Source: Anadara kagoshimensis
Lineage: Eukaryota > Mollusca > Bivalvia > Arcoida > Arcidae
Length of the DNA stretch: 64,000 nucleotides
Reading direction: 5' to 3'
NCBI GenBank assembly: GCA_021292105.1
Contig: CM037872.1
Location: 12,984,791-13,048,790 of the forward strand
Below the pieces are notes generated by a model. That model was not told the origin of the DNA, did not search any database, and was given only the letters and a program-made list of their open reading frames with translations. Both the position numbers and the translations under genes were made by a program. Shown here piece by piece: positions 20,900 through 31,864 of the stretch (its first letter is position 1; the number at the start of each line of letters is the position of its first letter).

Positions 20900-21190
20900 A
20901 TTTTGGTTCTTTGGGTATTTTTAACATCATAAAAAAATATTTTGGTTTCACAATTTTGTCCAAGCGCTACTGATGAGGAATTGTATTCCGAAACAGCCGT
21001 CTAGTGCTGTAAAATTAACACTGGTATAATATGTAATTCTTAACTAAGATTTATCTTAACTTAAATCTGGCAAAACTTCAAATCTTAATAATTTTGTTGT
21101 TTCTTAAGATACAGTGGAATTTAAGATGTCATTTTGAAGATGAGTTAAGCCATATATTGTTTGTATTTTGTTTTTAGTTTAAACAGTATT
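20900..21190 (+). mobile_element. repeat carrying the hammerhead, followed by a MITE fragment
   Basis: Upstream flank 'tttggtttcacaattttgtc' resembles the flank of the ribozyme at 50715-50760 ('ggtttcactattttggttca'), so the ribozyme sits in a mobile repeat. From about 21030 the sequence ('taactaagatttatcttaac', 'tttaagatgtcattttgaag') matches the middle of the MITE at 29043-29294. Confidence 0.6.
20963..21008 (+). ncRNA. hammerhead ribozyme (type I), complete
   Basis: All conserved parts are present. Stem I: AGCGCTA (20963-20969) with TAGTGCT (21002-21008), 7 bp including one G-U. Core CTGATGA: 20970-20976. Stem II: GGAA (20977-20980) with TTCC (20986-20989), loop TTGTA. GAAA: 20990-20993. 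Short stem III: AC (20993-20994) with GT (20999-21000), loop AGCC. Cleavage site GTC, cutting after C21001. Hammerheads with very short stem III are known from Penelope-like elements and metazoan retrozymes and usually act as dimers (family knowledge). It lies within a METTL27-like intron on the opposite strand and is the intact member of a dispersed repeat. Confidence 0.85.
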
Positions 21191-21244
21191 TATTTATCAC
21201 ATAACCCTCCTGTTTATTGATGGAATAAAACGGTGTGATATTTT

Positions 21245-21725
21245 TCATATTACACAGGTACCCATGTAATATCACTTGATTGTGACGTAATCAGTTCTCA
21301 CGCTTCTGATCGCGCCTAATGACGTTAATTGAAAACTGTGTCGGTCTGTTGTTATTTTTAGACTTTTAAAGACTTTCCGATTCTTTGAAAAATAATTTTG
21401 ATGCATTCGAAAAATATAACATAATTTAAACTTACATATTGGTTTTGGCTTTTTTTATTTTAGGTGATTAATTTACTTTTACTATATCTAAATAAAACTA
21501 TATTCTTACTTGCGCAGTTAATTTAGAGGTGATTTGTCTGACCTAGATAGAAATCAGCTGTTTGTATATGACATCAATAATATGTACATGTCATTGTGTC
21601 TCGGTATTTTGAGTTATGTGATATATAGAATCTTAGACTCGTGAGGGTTTAATATGAAATTTATTAAACTCGTTCAATAATTCATATTAACCCCCCACTC
21701 GTCTAAGATCCTCTATATAATACAT
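21245..21725. mobile_element. hairpin-rich repeat, MITE-like
   Basis: Two stem-loops. GTGATATTTTTCATATTACA versus TGTAATATCAC lie around 21235-21275. A long one has arms at 21621-21658 (ATCTTAGACTCGTGAGGG...) and 21681-21719 (...CCCCCCACTCGTCTAAGAT) around a 22-base loop. No ORF. Probably a foldback MITE in the METTL27-like intron. Confidence 0.55.
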
Positions 21726-21837
21726 ATAACATTATAAATAATTCATTAATAGGATATTGGAACTAGAGAATATCTCTAATATTAACCAGTCTCCTATATC
21801 TTAGAGAACTTAAACGTCTTATAAAGGTGTATAATTA

Positions 21838-22067
21838 ATTACATAATAATAATAGTAGTAATAATATGATAATAATAATAATAATAGGAAATTGTGGTAG
21901 AATAAGAATAATGATAATAATAATAATAAAATTGTGAATAATAATAATAATTGTGAATAATAATAATAATAATTATTATTATTATTATACTATAATAATA
22001 ATAATAAATATCGGTGGAATGATTATGATTATAATATTACTAATAGTATAAAAAGATTAAATTGTTA

Positions 22068-22103
<36 letters not shown>

Positions 22104-22310
22104 TAATCATAATAATAATAATAAATATCGGTGGAATGATTATGATTATAATATTACTAATAGTATAAAAAGATTGAATTGTTATGAATAATAATAATAA
22201 TATATAATAATATAATAATAATAATAAATATCGGTGGAATGATTATGATTACAATATTACTAATAGTATAAAAAGATTGAATTGTTATGGATAATAATAA
22301 TAATAATAAT
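21838..22310. repeat. (AAT)n tracts with a ~105-115 bp minisatellite
   Basis: AAT-rich microsatellite blocks alternate with three copies of a unit beginning TCGGTGGAATGATTATGATT (22011, 22128, 22231). Copy spacing of 117 and 103 differs because the AAT tracts vary in length. Confidence 0.9.
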
Positions 22311-22319
22311 AACTAGAGA

Positions 22320-24600
22320 TTGTAACTGGGATACCAGTTACGTATGATTCCCCACCATCCATAAATTATCTGGTGAAAAGACCCTAGCAGGGTTAGCGCT
22401 GGGTTGTAAAAGTCTGTCGTCAAGGAAATCGCCAGTTGTAAAATTTTGTTGCCAATTTCTTTACTGTGTCGCCAAAAAGGGTAAATCTTGTGATTTTCAC
22501 GTCACATGCGTTTTTATTGTTGTGTATATATTGCCTTGATGAACAATTACATTTTAAAGGCAGTTGTGTATAAAGAACATTTGTACCGCACCGACCTGGT
22601 AAACTAAAAAAATCATACCTTGATTGTTTTTAAAATTTCTTTGAAAGTTAAAGTAGATTTGAATTAAAGTTTTCGGTTGAGAAAAATCGTACATTGGAAG
22701 GCCTTCTCGGCATAGGAAGTGACGTTTTCAATGAATTTTATTGAATAAGAAAACTCGTAGAACCCCTCTCAGGCCTCTGATTTGGCGTCGCCGCGTGTTA
22801 CAAAGAATGAACACGTATGGGAGGATTTGCGCTGGGCATCGCTTACTGCGATTTTTTTCTTTAACTAGCGACAAAACACGGCGCTTTGCGATTTTTCTGG
22901 CCACAAGTTTTTAAAGTTCACCGGTATCTTGGTCACCAGTAATTAACAGGTGGATACACATTGAAGCCAGTGACGGATTGGCGAGTGTCACTGAATAAAC
23001 ACAGTAATTAACGACTGAGTTAAGATCATTGTCTTAGGTCCGAACGTAAGACCTTCTAATGATGGGCAGGTAGATCCAAGTAATATTGGAGCGTGTCGAC
23101 ACTGCCTGAGGATATACCAAGGTGTCCTCCCGATGTCGTCAGACAGTATAAACACCCATGGACTCAGAATTATTGTAAAATCCAAAATAAAATATAATAA
23201 AAGTTACCCTTTGTGATGTTTATTTAATATTTTTTCTAAAAAGTTTATTGATTAATAATTGTGATTCAATGCGCAATACACATCATAGGAGGCCATCTGT
23301 TTGTATTTAATTACGCGACTTATATCGGTTATTCCTATATGTTTGAGGTTCATGATCATAACGATACATCTACTCAGTCAAAATAGTAAAAGACGGAAAT
23401 TTTTATATGAAGCATGTATGTTAACTCTGTGTATAGTGTGTTGAAATAGATCGACGCTGTATAAAAAGACCCCCTCTATTGAAAAAAACGTACTTTTCAA
23501 CACGTTGAGGTACATATTAGTTTAGGTGTATTATACGGAATAAATCTCATATTGTTATTTCCAGCATCTAAAAGACTCAGATCTTCATTGCTCTATAGAT
23601 TATTTAGGTGTTTTTGATGCAAAAGAAATAAAGTCGACTCTCGTTAATTCGAAATCGGTTCGGAATCGAAATTTCGCTTAAATGGAAATGATACAAATGG
23701 TCCCGTCAGATCGCTATGTATTTCTATGTAAATTTGTTAGTTAATTCGATATGTCGAATTTGAAGCAAATTTTCAGTCCAAATTACGAAATATTACGAAA
23801 ATTCCCATGTTTAAATCGAAGTGAACTTTCAGTCCAAATTACGAAAATTCCAATGTTTAAATCGAATAAAAAAGACACAAAAATATTTTATCTTAAACTT
23901 GAACAATACCTGAAATAATTGTCCATCTCTTATTTGATAAGTGTTAATAGTAACAGAGTGGCGGCTTACTCGGAAGATTCATTTCCGACTATAACTACAA
24001 ATTTTTGTACTCGACATACCGGTCATTAGGAAAGTGTCAGTCAGTAAAAGGAGACATTTCAATGGTGTAAACTTAAAAAAGTGGGCAGTCTTCTACTTCC
24101 ACAGTCAGTGATTAACAGAAAACCCCCCAAGCCATTTGATCTATCAAGGCAAATTGTATACACCATTCATCTCATTGTGTAAGGTTTTATGTACAGGCGT
24201 GTGACGTGACAAGCTGTGGTTTTAAAAATCGCCAAGTTTTTAACGGTCACTAATCGGATTAACTCATATGATAGGTGAAAGCATTGGCTTTGTATAATTA
24301 AGGTGTCGTAACCAGCTTATGTCCATTCAGAATTGGTTTCCCCGGGTATTTAACTACGTATTAATTTACACCCACCCACCCACCTTCAAGATAACGAAAA
24401 TGAACGCGTCTTGATTATCTACACAGACAACAGATTATTGGTAGCAAATTTCATCTAAATCCATCAAGCCGTTCCCGAGATATGCTGCAGCATATGGTCT
24501 TGAGAAGAAGAATAATAAGAATAATAAAATAATAATAATAAGAAGAAGAAACAGAACGAAAACAATATGATTCCCCACCTTCGGTGGTGGGGAATCATAA
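22320..24600. other. possible 2.3-kb element bounded by ATGATTCCCCACCA ends
   Basis: The sequence TATGATTCCCCACCA at 22344 is repeated in inverted form at the right as TGGTGGGGAATCATA (24584-24598), and both ends abut AAT/ATA-rich DNA. The interior has no protein-like ORF; the 65-codon minus ORF at 22988-23185 has no recognisable features. It may be a non-autonomous element or two unrelated hairpin ends. Confidence 0.35.
24571..24598. repeat. perfect stem-loop at an element end
   Basis: GATTCCCCACC, then TTCG, then GGTGGTGGGGAATC: an 11-bp GC-rich stem in AT-rich DNA, preceded by AAGCCGTTCCCGAGATAT (about 24467) and followed by an ATA-repeat tail. This arrangement resembles the 3' end of a retroposon with a microsatellite tail. 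Confidence 0.6.
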
Positions 24601-25029
24601 TAATAATAATATAAATACAAAGTGTGTACATGTGCAAAAAATAGATACATGAGTGTATTCATATATCATTGAAAAATACATCATAAACTTACTAATGATA
24701 ATAATAATGAAGTTAATTAAATATATTTGGTGTGTAAGAAGTAATTAATATGATAATAATATGATTGACAATGGTAATAATAATAATAAAGCCATGATAT
24801 GTTGAATATTCATAATACAATACTTTTTGCTGTTTTTCATTAGTTCAAAATATGTAGCCTGTGTTATGAATAATAATATGATTGACAATGGTAATAATAA
24901 TAAAGCCATGATATATTAAATATCTATAACACAAGCTAACATACCTTGAACCAATGAAAAACAGTAAATAGTGTTAAGTAAAACGTTTACTTTTTAAAAT
25001 GAATTCCTGTACTGTTAGAAATATTATTT

Positions 25030-25640
25030 TATTTTGTTCGAAGGACAAGGTAGGGTCACCAAACAATAATTTTTCAACGGTTAAAACATATGGAAGTGTA
25101 AATATGGTTGATGTTCGAATATGTCCAAAATTTTGACAATATAAAAGAAAATGATTGTTGTCTTCTATTTGACCACATCTGGATCTAAATGGTTACTATA
25201 TAAATGATACTTTAGAGAGCTACATTCGTAATCGTAGCCTTGTATGGAGTATTTGACCTAATCTTGTCCCACAATTATAGAAATTTGGAACTTTGATATG
25301 AGAGTTTTAATAAGTTTCTTAAAAATTGGTAAGGAGTTATCTCTTACATCGCTGGGTAAATTATTCCATTCTGTAATAGTGTAGGGCAAGAAGGAATTTT
25401 GATAAAATGAAGTTTTACATGATGTGTTTCGAATATTTTGGGAACCACGAGTGTTATGCGAATGGATATCGTTTTGTGAAGGTGGAATAAGCATGCGTAA
25501 ATATGGAGGGGCTAGATTATGATACATTTTATAGAACTGGTCTATTTTGTTTTTATCAAAAATATTAATTTGTAGTTTCAGAAAAGATTGTCGAAATTTT
25601 CATAATTTAAATTGAGAAAAATCTTAGTTGAGAAGAAAAG
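25030..25640 (-). mobile_element. LINE reverse-transcriptase C-terminal fragment
   Basis: The minus strand reads KIDQFYKMYHNLAPPYLRML, NTRGSQNIRN, FYQNSFLPYTITEWNNLPSD and then a SLPIFKK..K pattern, typical of the C-terminus of LINE (CR1/L2/jockey-like) polyproteins. After a stop, 'VKYSIQGYDYECSSLKYHLY' continues the usual G..R...R.R..CSSLN.HL pattern. 5'-truncated and pseudogenic; it sits in the METTL27-like intron 2. Confidence 0.75.
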
Positions 25641-26017
25641 AACTAACAGAGATTGGTAGTGTTGTTGTAGGTCGTTAAATTAAAAAAAAAAGTTATAACC
25701 CGCGAATCTTATATGACTGAAGGGCACATGAATTGTAAGCGTAGATTTTCTTAATTGAAAATGTTTTATTACTATTTTATAATGGTTCTTTAACCTTTCT
25801 GTACCTGCAAGTAAGTGTACATTCAAAGATTTGGTTACTGTGTTTTACAGAAAGCGCATGACAAAAGAGAAGACAAGCAATAATATGATAATATATATGC
25901 AATAAAGAATGCCAATTAAAAAAACTCTAATGGCATGGCATAACAATACTTATACATATATAACCAAAATAGTAATTTTAATTTTGATTGATCCATTTTA
26001 CATAAGAAATGTTATAC

Positions 26018-26146
26018 CTCGTCAGCAACAAGTCCTGTTCCGGCCGCAATATCAACTATAACCTTATTCTCCTTGTCCTCAGTAATGCAGTCACTAAGCG
26101 CTTTGGCTGTTATTTTCGCCCCTTGGTATCCAACCTTGTCGCTATG
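26018..26146 (-). CDS. METTL27-like: METTL27-like methyltransferase, exon 2 (SAM motif I)
   Basis: Acceptor AAAG and donor GAG|GTATAA; 129 nt, phase 0. It encodes HSDKVGYQGAKITAKAL...NKVIVDIAAGTGLVADE. DIAAGTG (residues 69-75) is the glycine-rich motif I that contacts SAM in class I Rossmann-fold methyltransferases. Confidence 0.93.
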
Positions 26147-26589
26147 CTTTAAAACAAAACAATTTTGTAAAGGACAATGCATCATATATAATACAATAAC
26201 AACGATCAGATCGTTTGAATAAATAATAAAAAAAACTTCTGAGAACTAGAATTATAGTTTTCAATGTTAAGCAGATTGTTTACCATCACTAGTTTGATTG
26301 GGTATGTTGATCTTATCGGACTTACATATTTTGTAAAACATTATATTCCATAGCTACCCTTTTGACTCCCTTCCTTGTCTTGCGAAAAAATAAAAATAAC
26401 TATAAAGTGACAGAATAAATGTTTGAGAATCATGGTGAAATGCATTGGAAATAAATATATAATTACACAAAATCAATGTATAAATGCTTATTTTAAATGT
26501 TATACTTATTTCTTGAACACTAGAGTCCTAAGTAGGTAAACCATACCACTTAATAGTAGTACCATGTCTAATTGTGTCAGTATTTAATG

Positions 26590-27052
26590 ATGGAAGAGTG
26601 GACCAAGCGCTGACTAAGAGGGCCGTTTACTGTCTAGCTATATGTTCGAATCTGACGAAAGGCAGATTATAGTATGATAATCATTGTTAGTTCACTTGCC
26701 AAGGGTCGTCGGGTCGCTAGCCAAGGGTCGTCAGTTCGCTAGCCAAGGATCGTCGGGTCGCTAGCCAAGGGTCGTCAGTTCGCTAGCCAAGGATCGTCAG
26801 ATCACTTGCCTAGGGTGGTCAGGCCGCTTCCCAAGGGTGGTCAGGTCGCTTGCCTAGGGTGGTCAGGTCGCTTGCCTAGGGTAGTCAGGTCGCTTGCCTA
26901 GGGTCGTCAGGTCGCTTGCCTAGGGTCGTCAGGTCGCTTGCCTAGGGTCGATAGTTTTCTCAAGGTAATTCGATTTTCCCCATTATCCCAGAATTAACCG
27001 CTTCGATATAAGTTAAACAATCTCAACTGGGACGAAAAACAAAATTACTCCA
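26590..27052 (+). mobile_element. SINE with an internal 22-bp minisatellite
   Basis: A tRNA-like head ('gccgtttactgtctagctat', B-box-like 'tatgttcgaatctgacg') is followed by about 12 copies of a 22-bp unit like CTTGCCTAGGGTCGTCAGGTCG (26691-26951) and then the SINE tail 'ttcgatataagttaaacaat' ending at 27052. The repeat apparently arose inside the SINE. Confidence 0.65.
26691..26951. repeat. 22-bp minisatellite, ~12 copies
   Basis: Units alternate between older forms (CGCTAGCCAAGGGTCGTCAG) and a homogenised later block (CTTGCCTAGGGTCGTCAGGT). The gradient from diverged to uniform units suggests expansion from the right side. Confidence 0.9.
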
Positions 27053-27089
27053 CTCCATTCTTGTCATGTCCGGTCTTTTGAGACGCGTT

Positions 27090-27270
27090 GTTGGTGACAT
27101 TAGCTGTTGCTAAGTATGGTTCAAACCTTCGAAATGTTAACACTAAGCTAAGGCATTGGTGTCAAATTAACAGCTCAGCTCGACCCCATTTTCTTTTTAT
27201 CTCTACAGCTGTCAGGCAGCTGCTATATCTTTGGACAAGTCCGTACTGTTCATATTTTTATTGCTTTTAT
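27090..27270 (-). mobile_element. MITE fragment, GTCGAAAGTTTAACACT family
   Basis: 'ttcgaaatgttaacactaag' at 27128 resembles the family's left TIR, and 'ggacaagtccgtactg' near 27230 its right end. Strongly diverged; it overlaps the 3' side of METTL27-like exon 1 only at the intron border. Confidence 0.35.
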
Positions 27271-27277
27271 TGCTTAC

Positions 27278-27388
27278 ATGATCATAGTTTACACACCATT
27301 GGTCATACCATTCCTGTATTTCACTTTCAGACATTTTCTCGGTATTTAGCCTCATTATAGCTGATGTTGGATCGTTATAGTTGGACAT
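27278..27388 (-). CDS. METTL27-like: METTL27-like methyltransferase, exon 1 (gene spans 27388-17208)
   Basis: First coding exon of a class I SAM-dependent methyltransferase similar to METTL27/WBSCR27; the substrate of this family is not established to my knowledge. The exon gives MSNYNDPTSAIMRLNTEKMS followed by ESEIQEWYDQWCVNYDH, including the W.Y.....YD pattern that precedes the methyltransferase fold, and ends at donor CAT|GTAAGC. The five exons join without a frame error into 213 residues plus stop; human METTL27 is about 245. The ATG at 27388 directly follows an AG splice-acceptor-like CCTTTCAG, so an upstream 5'-UTR exon is likely; the Met at residue 12 is an alternative start. Introns are 1.5-5.9 kb and hold SINEs, RT fragments, a LINE fragment and AAT microsatellites. 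Same strand as the carbonic anhydrase gene, but no functional link is implied. Confidence 0.9.
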
Positions 27389-27479
27389 CTGAAAGGCATG
27401 AAATATTTCCTTGAAAAAAACATGACCAAAATAGTAATATAAAGTAAAAAAATCTATATTGATAAGCGGTTGTTGTTAA

Positions 27480-27625
27480 GTTGTATTAAACTTACGTCTT
27501 TCAATACATAGCTAGGTTCAAATCCCGCTCGTACTAGATAGCTATAGGTTGTTTTCTCCAACCCGAACTGACTGTCTCGATATAAGTTAAAGAATCTTGA
27601 CTTTGTCGTAAAACAGCATTACTGT
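27480..27625 (+). mobile_element. short SINE (B-box head plus shared tail)
   Basis: 'ctaggttcaaatcccgctcg' is a good B box, and the tail 'tctcgatataagttaaagaa' ends at 'cagcattac'. It lies just upstream of METTL27-like exon 1. The body differs from the 340-bp SINE family, so two SINE types share one 3' tail. Confidence 0.65.
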
Positions 27626-28015
27626 AGTACATTTTACTTCTTCTCAAACCAACATGGTTATGGAATAATTGCTGTTAATTTTATATGCCTTTTTAAATAA
27701 AATTATATCTTTTTTGCATAAATAAAATACTGAGGGTTGTGCATTTTCCTAAACTATAAACTTTATTCCACATTATAAAAACAATGTTAGAAGTTTCTGA
27801 AAAAAAGTTTGGTTGACCAGAACGACCATAGTTTATAAAACGTTAACCAATTAGTTGATTATCTCTGATTTGATCAGGGATCTAATAATCGGTTGGCTAT
27901 CAACTGCATCTTGATGATAGAAGTAAACTTTTCAATTTTAACGAATCCTTAAAATGATAATCAGTCCGATATAATAATCTAGTAAATAAAAATAAAATTA
28001 AACATTTATGAATTA

Positions 28016-28018
<3 letters not shown>

Positions 28019-28048
<30 letters not shown>
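28019..28048. repeat. (TC)n microsatellite
   Basis: About 14 TC units, uninterrupted. Confidence 0.95.
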
Positions 28049-28051
<3 letters not shown>

Positions 28052-28254
28052 TTAACAATCCGATTGTTTTAACAATGTAACGTATAAATAGGATATACAG
28101 TTATCAATAAAATTGCAACTTTTTGGGCAGTATTTTTGAAGGGACAACGCCAAGTATCCTCCCATACCCTAACCTCATTCCGCTGGAAATAGCATTTTGA
28201 ATAACCTAACGTAGATTACGGAACGCGAGTTAGACGGTTAAAATTAAAAATAAG

Positions 28255-28476
28255 TAATAAATACTTTCGCTAAGCACTTGACATTTAGAAATGAAAGTCA
28301 CAACGTGCTTCAGAAGAGACTTTTAAACCAATGCTTCGTGCCATAGAAGGCATAAGTTGCTAAAGAACAATTCCTTCACATTTCCATATGCGCACTACAA
28401 ATGTTACAATTTCTGGCACTTCGCTTATTGCTGGTGATGTATTAAAATAAATAATATATACTTGACAGGGACGTAC
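28255..28476 (+). mobile_element. diverged SINE fragment
   Basis: 'tttcgctaagcacttgacat', 'ttgctaaagaacaattcctt' and a degraded tail 'aataatatatacttgacagg gacgt' follow the order of the SINE body at 7631-7970. Old copy, no head visible. Confidence 0.55.
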
Positions 28477-29042
28477 AATCAGCAGATCTCTATCGAGGGG
28501 GTGTACATTTAATGTTTAGTACACCATATACGAATGCGATATGGTTTTGTATGACCTTGACATTGATCTCTCATCGGTTATGATATTGATGTTGAATATT
28601 TGTCAAATGCAATAGTTTGTTCAGTATGACCTTATGTCCATCCTGCTTGAATTATCGGTTACCTCCCGGATACAACAATCAAATACATTCACTATAAATA
28701 AGGTTAATTAGGGTAGTTTAGAATATCATTCAAGGATGATATGTTTCCTAGAATTTAACCGGTAATCGGTGTCTATGCAGTTACCTGCTCTTGTCAATTA
28801 CCAATAGCCAAGTACGTGTTTTTCAGGAGCAAATAACATAAAGTGCATTTGGAAATTAGTATAATACCTTGTTTTGTTTAAAGGTGTTGTCTGTCCCTGC
28901 TTTGTTCTGAAATATGAATAGTATAAGAATAGAGATATTACATCCATGTATAGAATTATATTAAAACAGTGGGGTATTTTCATTTGCTTAGCAACACATG
29001 CAATCACAAAACGCTAGGAATTCAACACATTGTAGAATATCA

Positions 29043-29294
29043 GACCCCGGTTTCACAATCAATCCTCAGCTAAGAGTTTTCTAAACTTAAATTTTCCCAA
29101 ATTTCAAATCTTTATAGTTTTGTTAATTTAAGGTATTCGGAAATTTAAGGTGTCATTTTTAAGAACACATCTAGATTAAGACATTTGAAATAAATTCTAA
29201 TTTGACAAAATTATTCATCAGAAGTTCCAAAAAGAGATTACCAAAATTTAAGTTAAGAAAATTCTTACCTAAGGAATGATTGTGAATTCGGGGC
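29043..29294. mobile_element. MITE with ~50-bp TIRs
   Basis: The left end GACCCCGGTTTCACAATCAATC continues CTCAGCTAAGAGTTTTCT. The right end, reverse complemented, reads GGCCCCGAATTCACAATCAT and then TCCTTAGGTAAGAATTTTCT. The arms extend further through 'aacttaaatttt'. About 250 bp, non-coding. Fragments of the same family occur at 7975-8036 and 21030-21190. Confidence 0.75.
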
Positions 29295-29389
29295 CGCTAG
29301 ATTATAAAACTTCCGGATCGAAACACTTAATACTGTGACGTATTAACGAAAGAGTACCAAGTAACAGAAATGGAATTGAAGTGCAGTAG

Positions 29390-29560
29390 TGGTGTATTAT
29401 GTTCAAGTTAAGATGTGTATTTATATTGGGACCGTAAGTATTTGCATGACAGAGAAAACCTGAGTACCCAGGAAAAAACTAACTACCTTCGGCAGACTAG
29501 GATTTGACCGAGTGAGATTCGAACCTCGTTACTGAGAAGCGCTTTGGTCTGTTAGCTGGT
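29390..29560 (-). mobile_element. second SINE family fragment (Ser/Leu-type head)
   Basis: 'gaaaacctgagtacccagga', 'aactaccttcggcagact' and 'gattcgaacctcgttactga' match the element at 32812-33030 and contain a B box (minus strand). Different from the 340-bp SINE family. Confidence 0.6.
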
Positions 29561-29945
29561 GTTTTATATAGAAAATTCGGACATTGAGACCCCAAAAAGA
29601 ATGGGCTCGACAACTGTCGCGAGGATTGAAGTTCCTATGAAAGATCGCAGAATACGTTCTTTTGTAACGGGCGCAAAAAACATGTCTCCCGCCTGCACTC
29701 AACCACATATATGAAAGTAGGTCAAGTGTGAATTGGTCAACTGAATCCAATTAATGTTATATATATATACTAAGTTTCAAAAGCTCTATTTCAAAGACCT
29801 AATTTATAGTAAATTGTTATGTGCTTTACCAATCAAAGGCCTTCATTTTACCACATGATCTGCTACCATGGAGACATTGGGGAACTGAGTAATTCTGCAG
29901 TTATATACTGTAAAAGTTTTAGGTTAATCGATAAATACGTTTTTG

Positions 29946-30243
29946 ATTGATTGATTGTTTGGGTTTTTACACCCAGTCAATAAAATATTACTTCTATTGA
30001 AACGTCGCTAACTTTAGGTGAAGTTGCAGAATTTTTTTTACCTTTGCAATGAGCCCAGGACAATGTTTAACGTGCCATGCCTGTCGTGGCATGGGACATC
30101 AATTTTTAATGTCTTTCGAAGGACCCCGTGATTTTCATTTAAGTCACCTAACAATTTTCAAGTCTTGGTCAGACCCGGTCAGCGAACTCACGGCTTCCAA
30201 CATGCGAACGAGCACTCTACTAACTGAGCTACCGTAGTTGCTC
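29946..30243 (-). mobile_element. tRNA-derived SINE, minus strand, diverged
   Basis: The tRNA-like head at the right (ACTGAGCTACCGTAGTTG, reverse complement of the A box) and the body ('ggtcagacccggtcagcgaa', 'ttaacgtgccatgcctgtcg') are clear. The tail is eroded ('cacccagtcaataaaatatt'). Confidence 0.75.
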
Positions 30244-30249
30244 AAATCG

Positions 30250-31850
30250 TTTAAACTAAATGTATGCGGAAGCATGATGAAGATAAAGAGGATATCATGT
30301 GTGCTGTTGTCACATGACAATGATGGTAGAACGGTTATATAATGGCTTTATTAAGTTTTTCATAACATATACCGCGTGCTCCTTTTGAATTTTATTACAT
30401 AATGCATTAAAAATTAATAGACGGGTTCTACTGTTGAGTGCATCAGTTCATTTAAAAATATCTTGTTTACAGTTGCATTGAAGCAAAACCGGGTAAGGGC
30501 ATACCAGTTTTTTCTCTGTTTAGCGTCCCTTCGCTGGTAGCTTTTGTTACTTTAAACGCGTAAAAAAGCAAACAAATTTTTTTATCGAATTTATTCTGGT
30601 TTTTTGTGTTTCTTTTTAGGGATACATATCATTTTCAGATTTAATTTATTTTACATTTTTATTTTGTTTTAAAATGGCGATTTTTTTTACCATGTTTTAT
30701 ACTTTGATACAATTGTTACATGTATGCTTTATGCTAATTTTGGAATGTTTAAATACTATATACAAATGAGGTTCGATTTTTTAAAATTTTTGTTTTGGTT
30801 CTTTTACCTGAAAGGTAGAAATAAATGAAAATAAGGTGATCGCTTAACAATTAAAAAAACTGGTATGGCCTAATTTTTGCAACATAAAGTGAAAAAGGGC
30901 AAACATTTCAAATTTCTTAACCAATTTTATCAAGATCTATCGGTGCATACTGTAAAAGCAAATTGAACATTTATATGGACACACAAGTCTTTGAAAATTA
31001 CCAAGCTATACAATACGGTTTTTAGCATATATAATTTTATCGTGTAATATTTGTACGTATGGATTTATTATATTTTTTTGCTTAAATATTGACAACGGCG
31101 GTGCAAAAGGTATGGAGTTAAATAATAAAAAATTTGTACCCATATTTGTTTCAACCCTTGTCGCTATTTCGTTTATACTTGCTCGTGTGAGATAGGGTTT
31201 TTAGCCATGCGAGTTCGGCGTATCTCACATGACCACGTGTGGGACATGAAGTAATATTGCGGGAACGTTGATACACATCAAGGGTCATGACTTTCAACGG
31301 GCATTGCAATACAATTGCTTCTGCATGTTTCACCGAAGAGACTTACAGTCATATTGTAGATATTTAAAATATAAATATAAATATTTAACAATAAAGCTAA
31401 TAAAGTTAATTTATTAATTTGTGCTGCTAAAAGACTCATTGGGCGTAATTCAGCATAAATAATTGTTTATGTTTAAATGCATAGTCGTAGCAATTATTAT
31501 TTATTTAAAAAAAAATTTTTAAATATTAGCGTAGGTTCAAGTTTTAAAAAAACAAATTATATACCCATGTCAAATATATTTTTTCAAACACAATTTGTTA
31601 TTTCTCAAAATAAAAAAAAACCTTACCGAATTTTATCTTGCAACAACCGTCTTCAGAGTTTTGTGTGTGTTACTGGAACGTTTTCACACTATAGAAGGAA
31701 TATTTTCAACAAACTATTTTAAAGCATGGCCAATTCATCCATAGAAATATTTAAGCTGATTGAAATAAACCCATTCAAACGTAACAGATAAAAATACATG
31801 CTCGTGACAAAAGATATTTGCTTGTACAGTACCGATTTGTCAAAAATTTA
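30250..31850. other. nothing assignable
   Basis: AT-rich DNA with T and A runs. ORFs at 31151-31333 (minus) and 31477-31722 (plus) lack recognisable domains, and the second is low-complexity. No RNA gene or clear repeat seen. Confidence 0.4.
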
Positions 31851-31864
31851 ACACAGAACTAACA

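Noticed and set aside
22988-23185. 65-codon minus-strand ORF inside the possible 2.3-kb element
   Set aside because: Looked at for RT or transposase motifs; none seen in any frame.
26590-27000. 22-bp and 27-bp arrays considered as CRISPR-like
   Set aside because: Units are directly adjacent without unique spacers, and the genome is eukaryotic; these are minisatellites.
28866-28907. Minus-strand 40-bp segment between TTTCAG and AAG|GTATTA upstream of METTL27-like exon 1, considered as a 5'-UTR exon
   Set aside because: Plausible splice sites occur often by chance; nothing else ties it to the gene.
30049-30237. 62-codon ORF
   Set aside because: Entirely within a minus-strand SINE.
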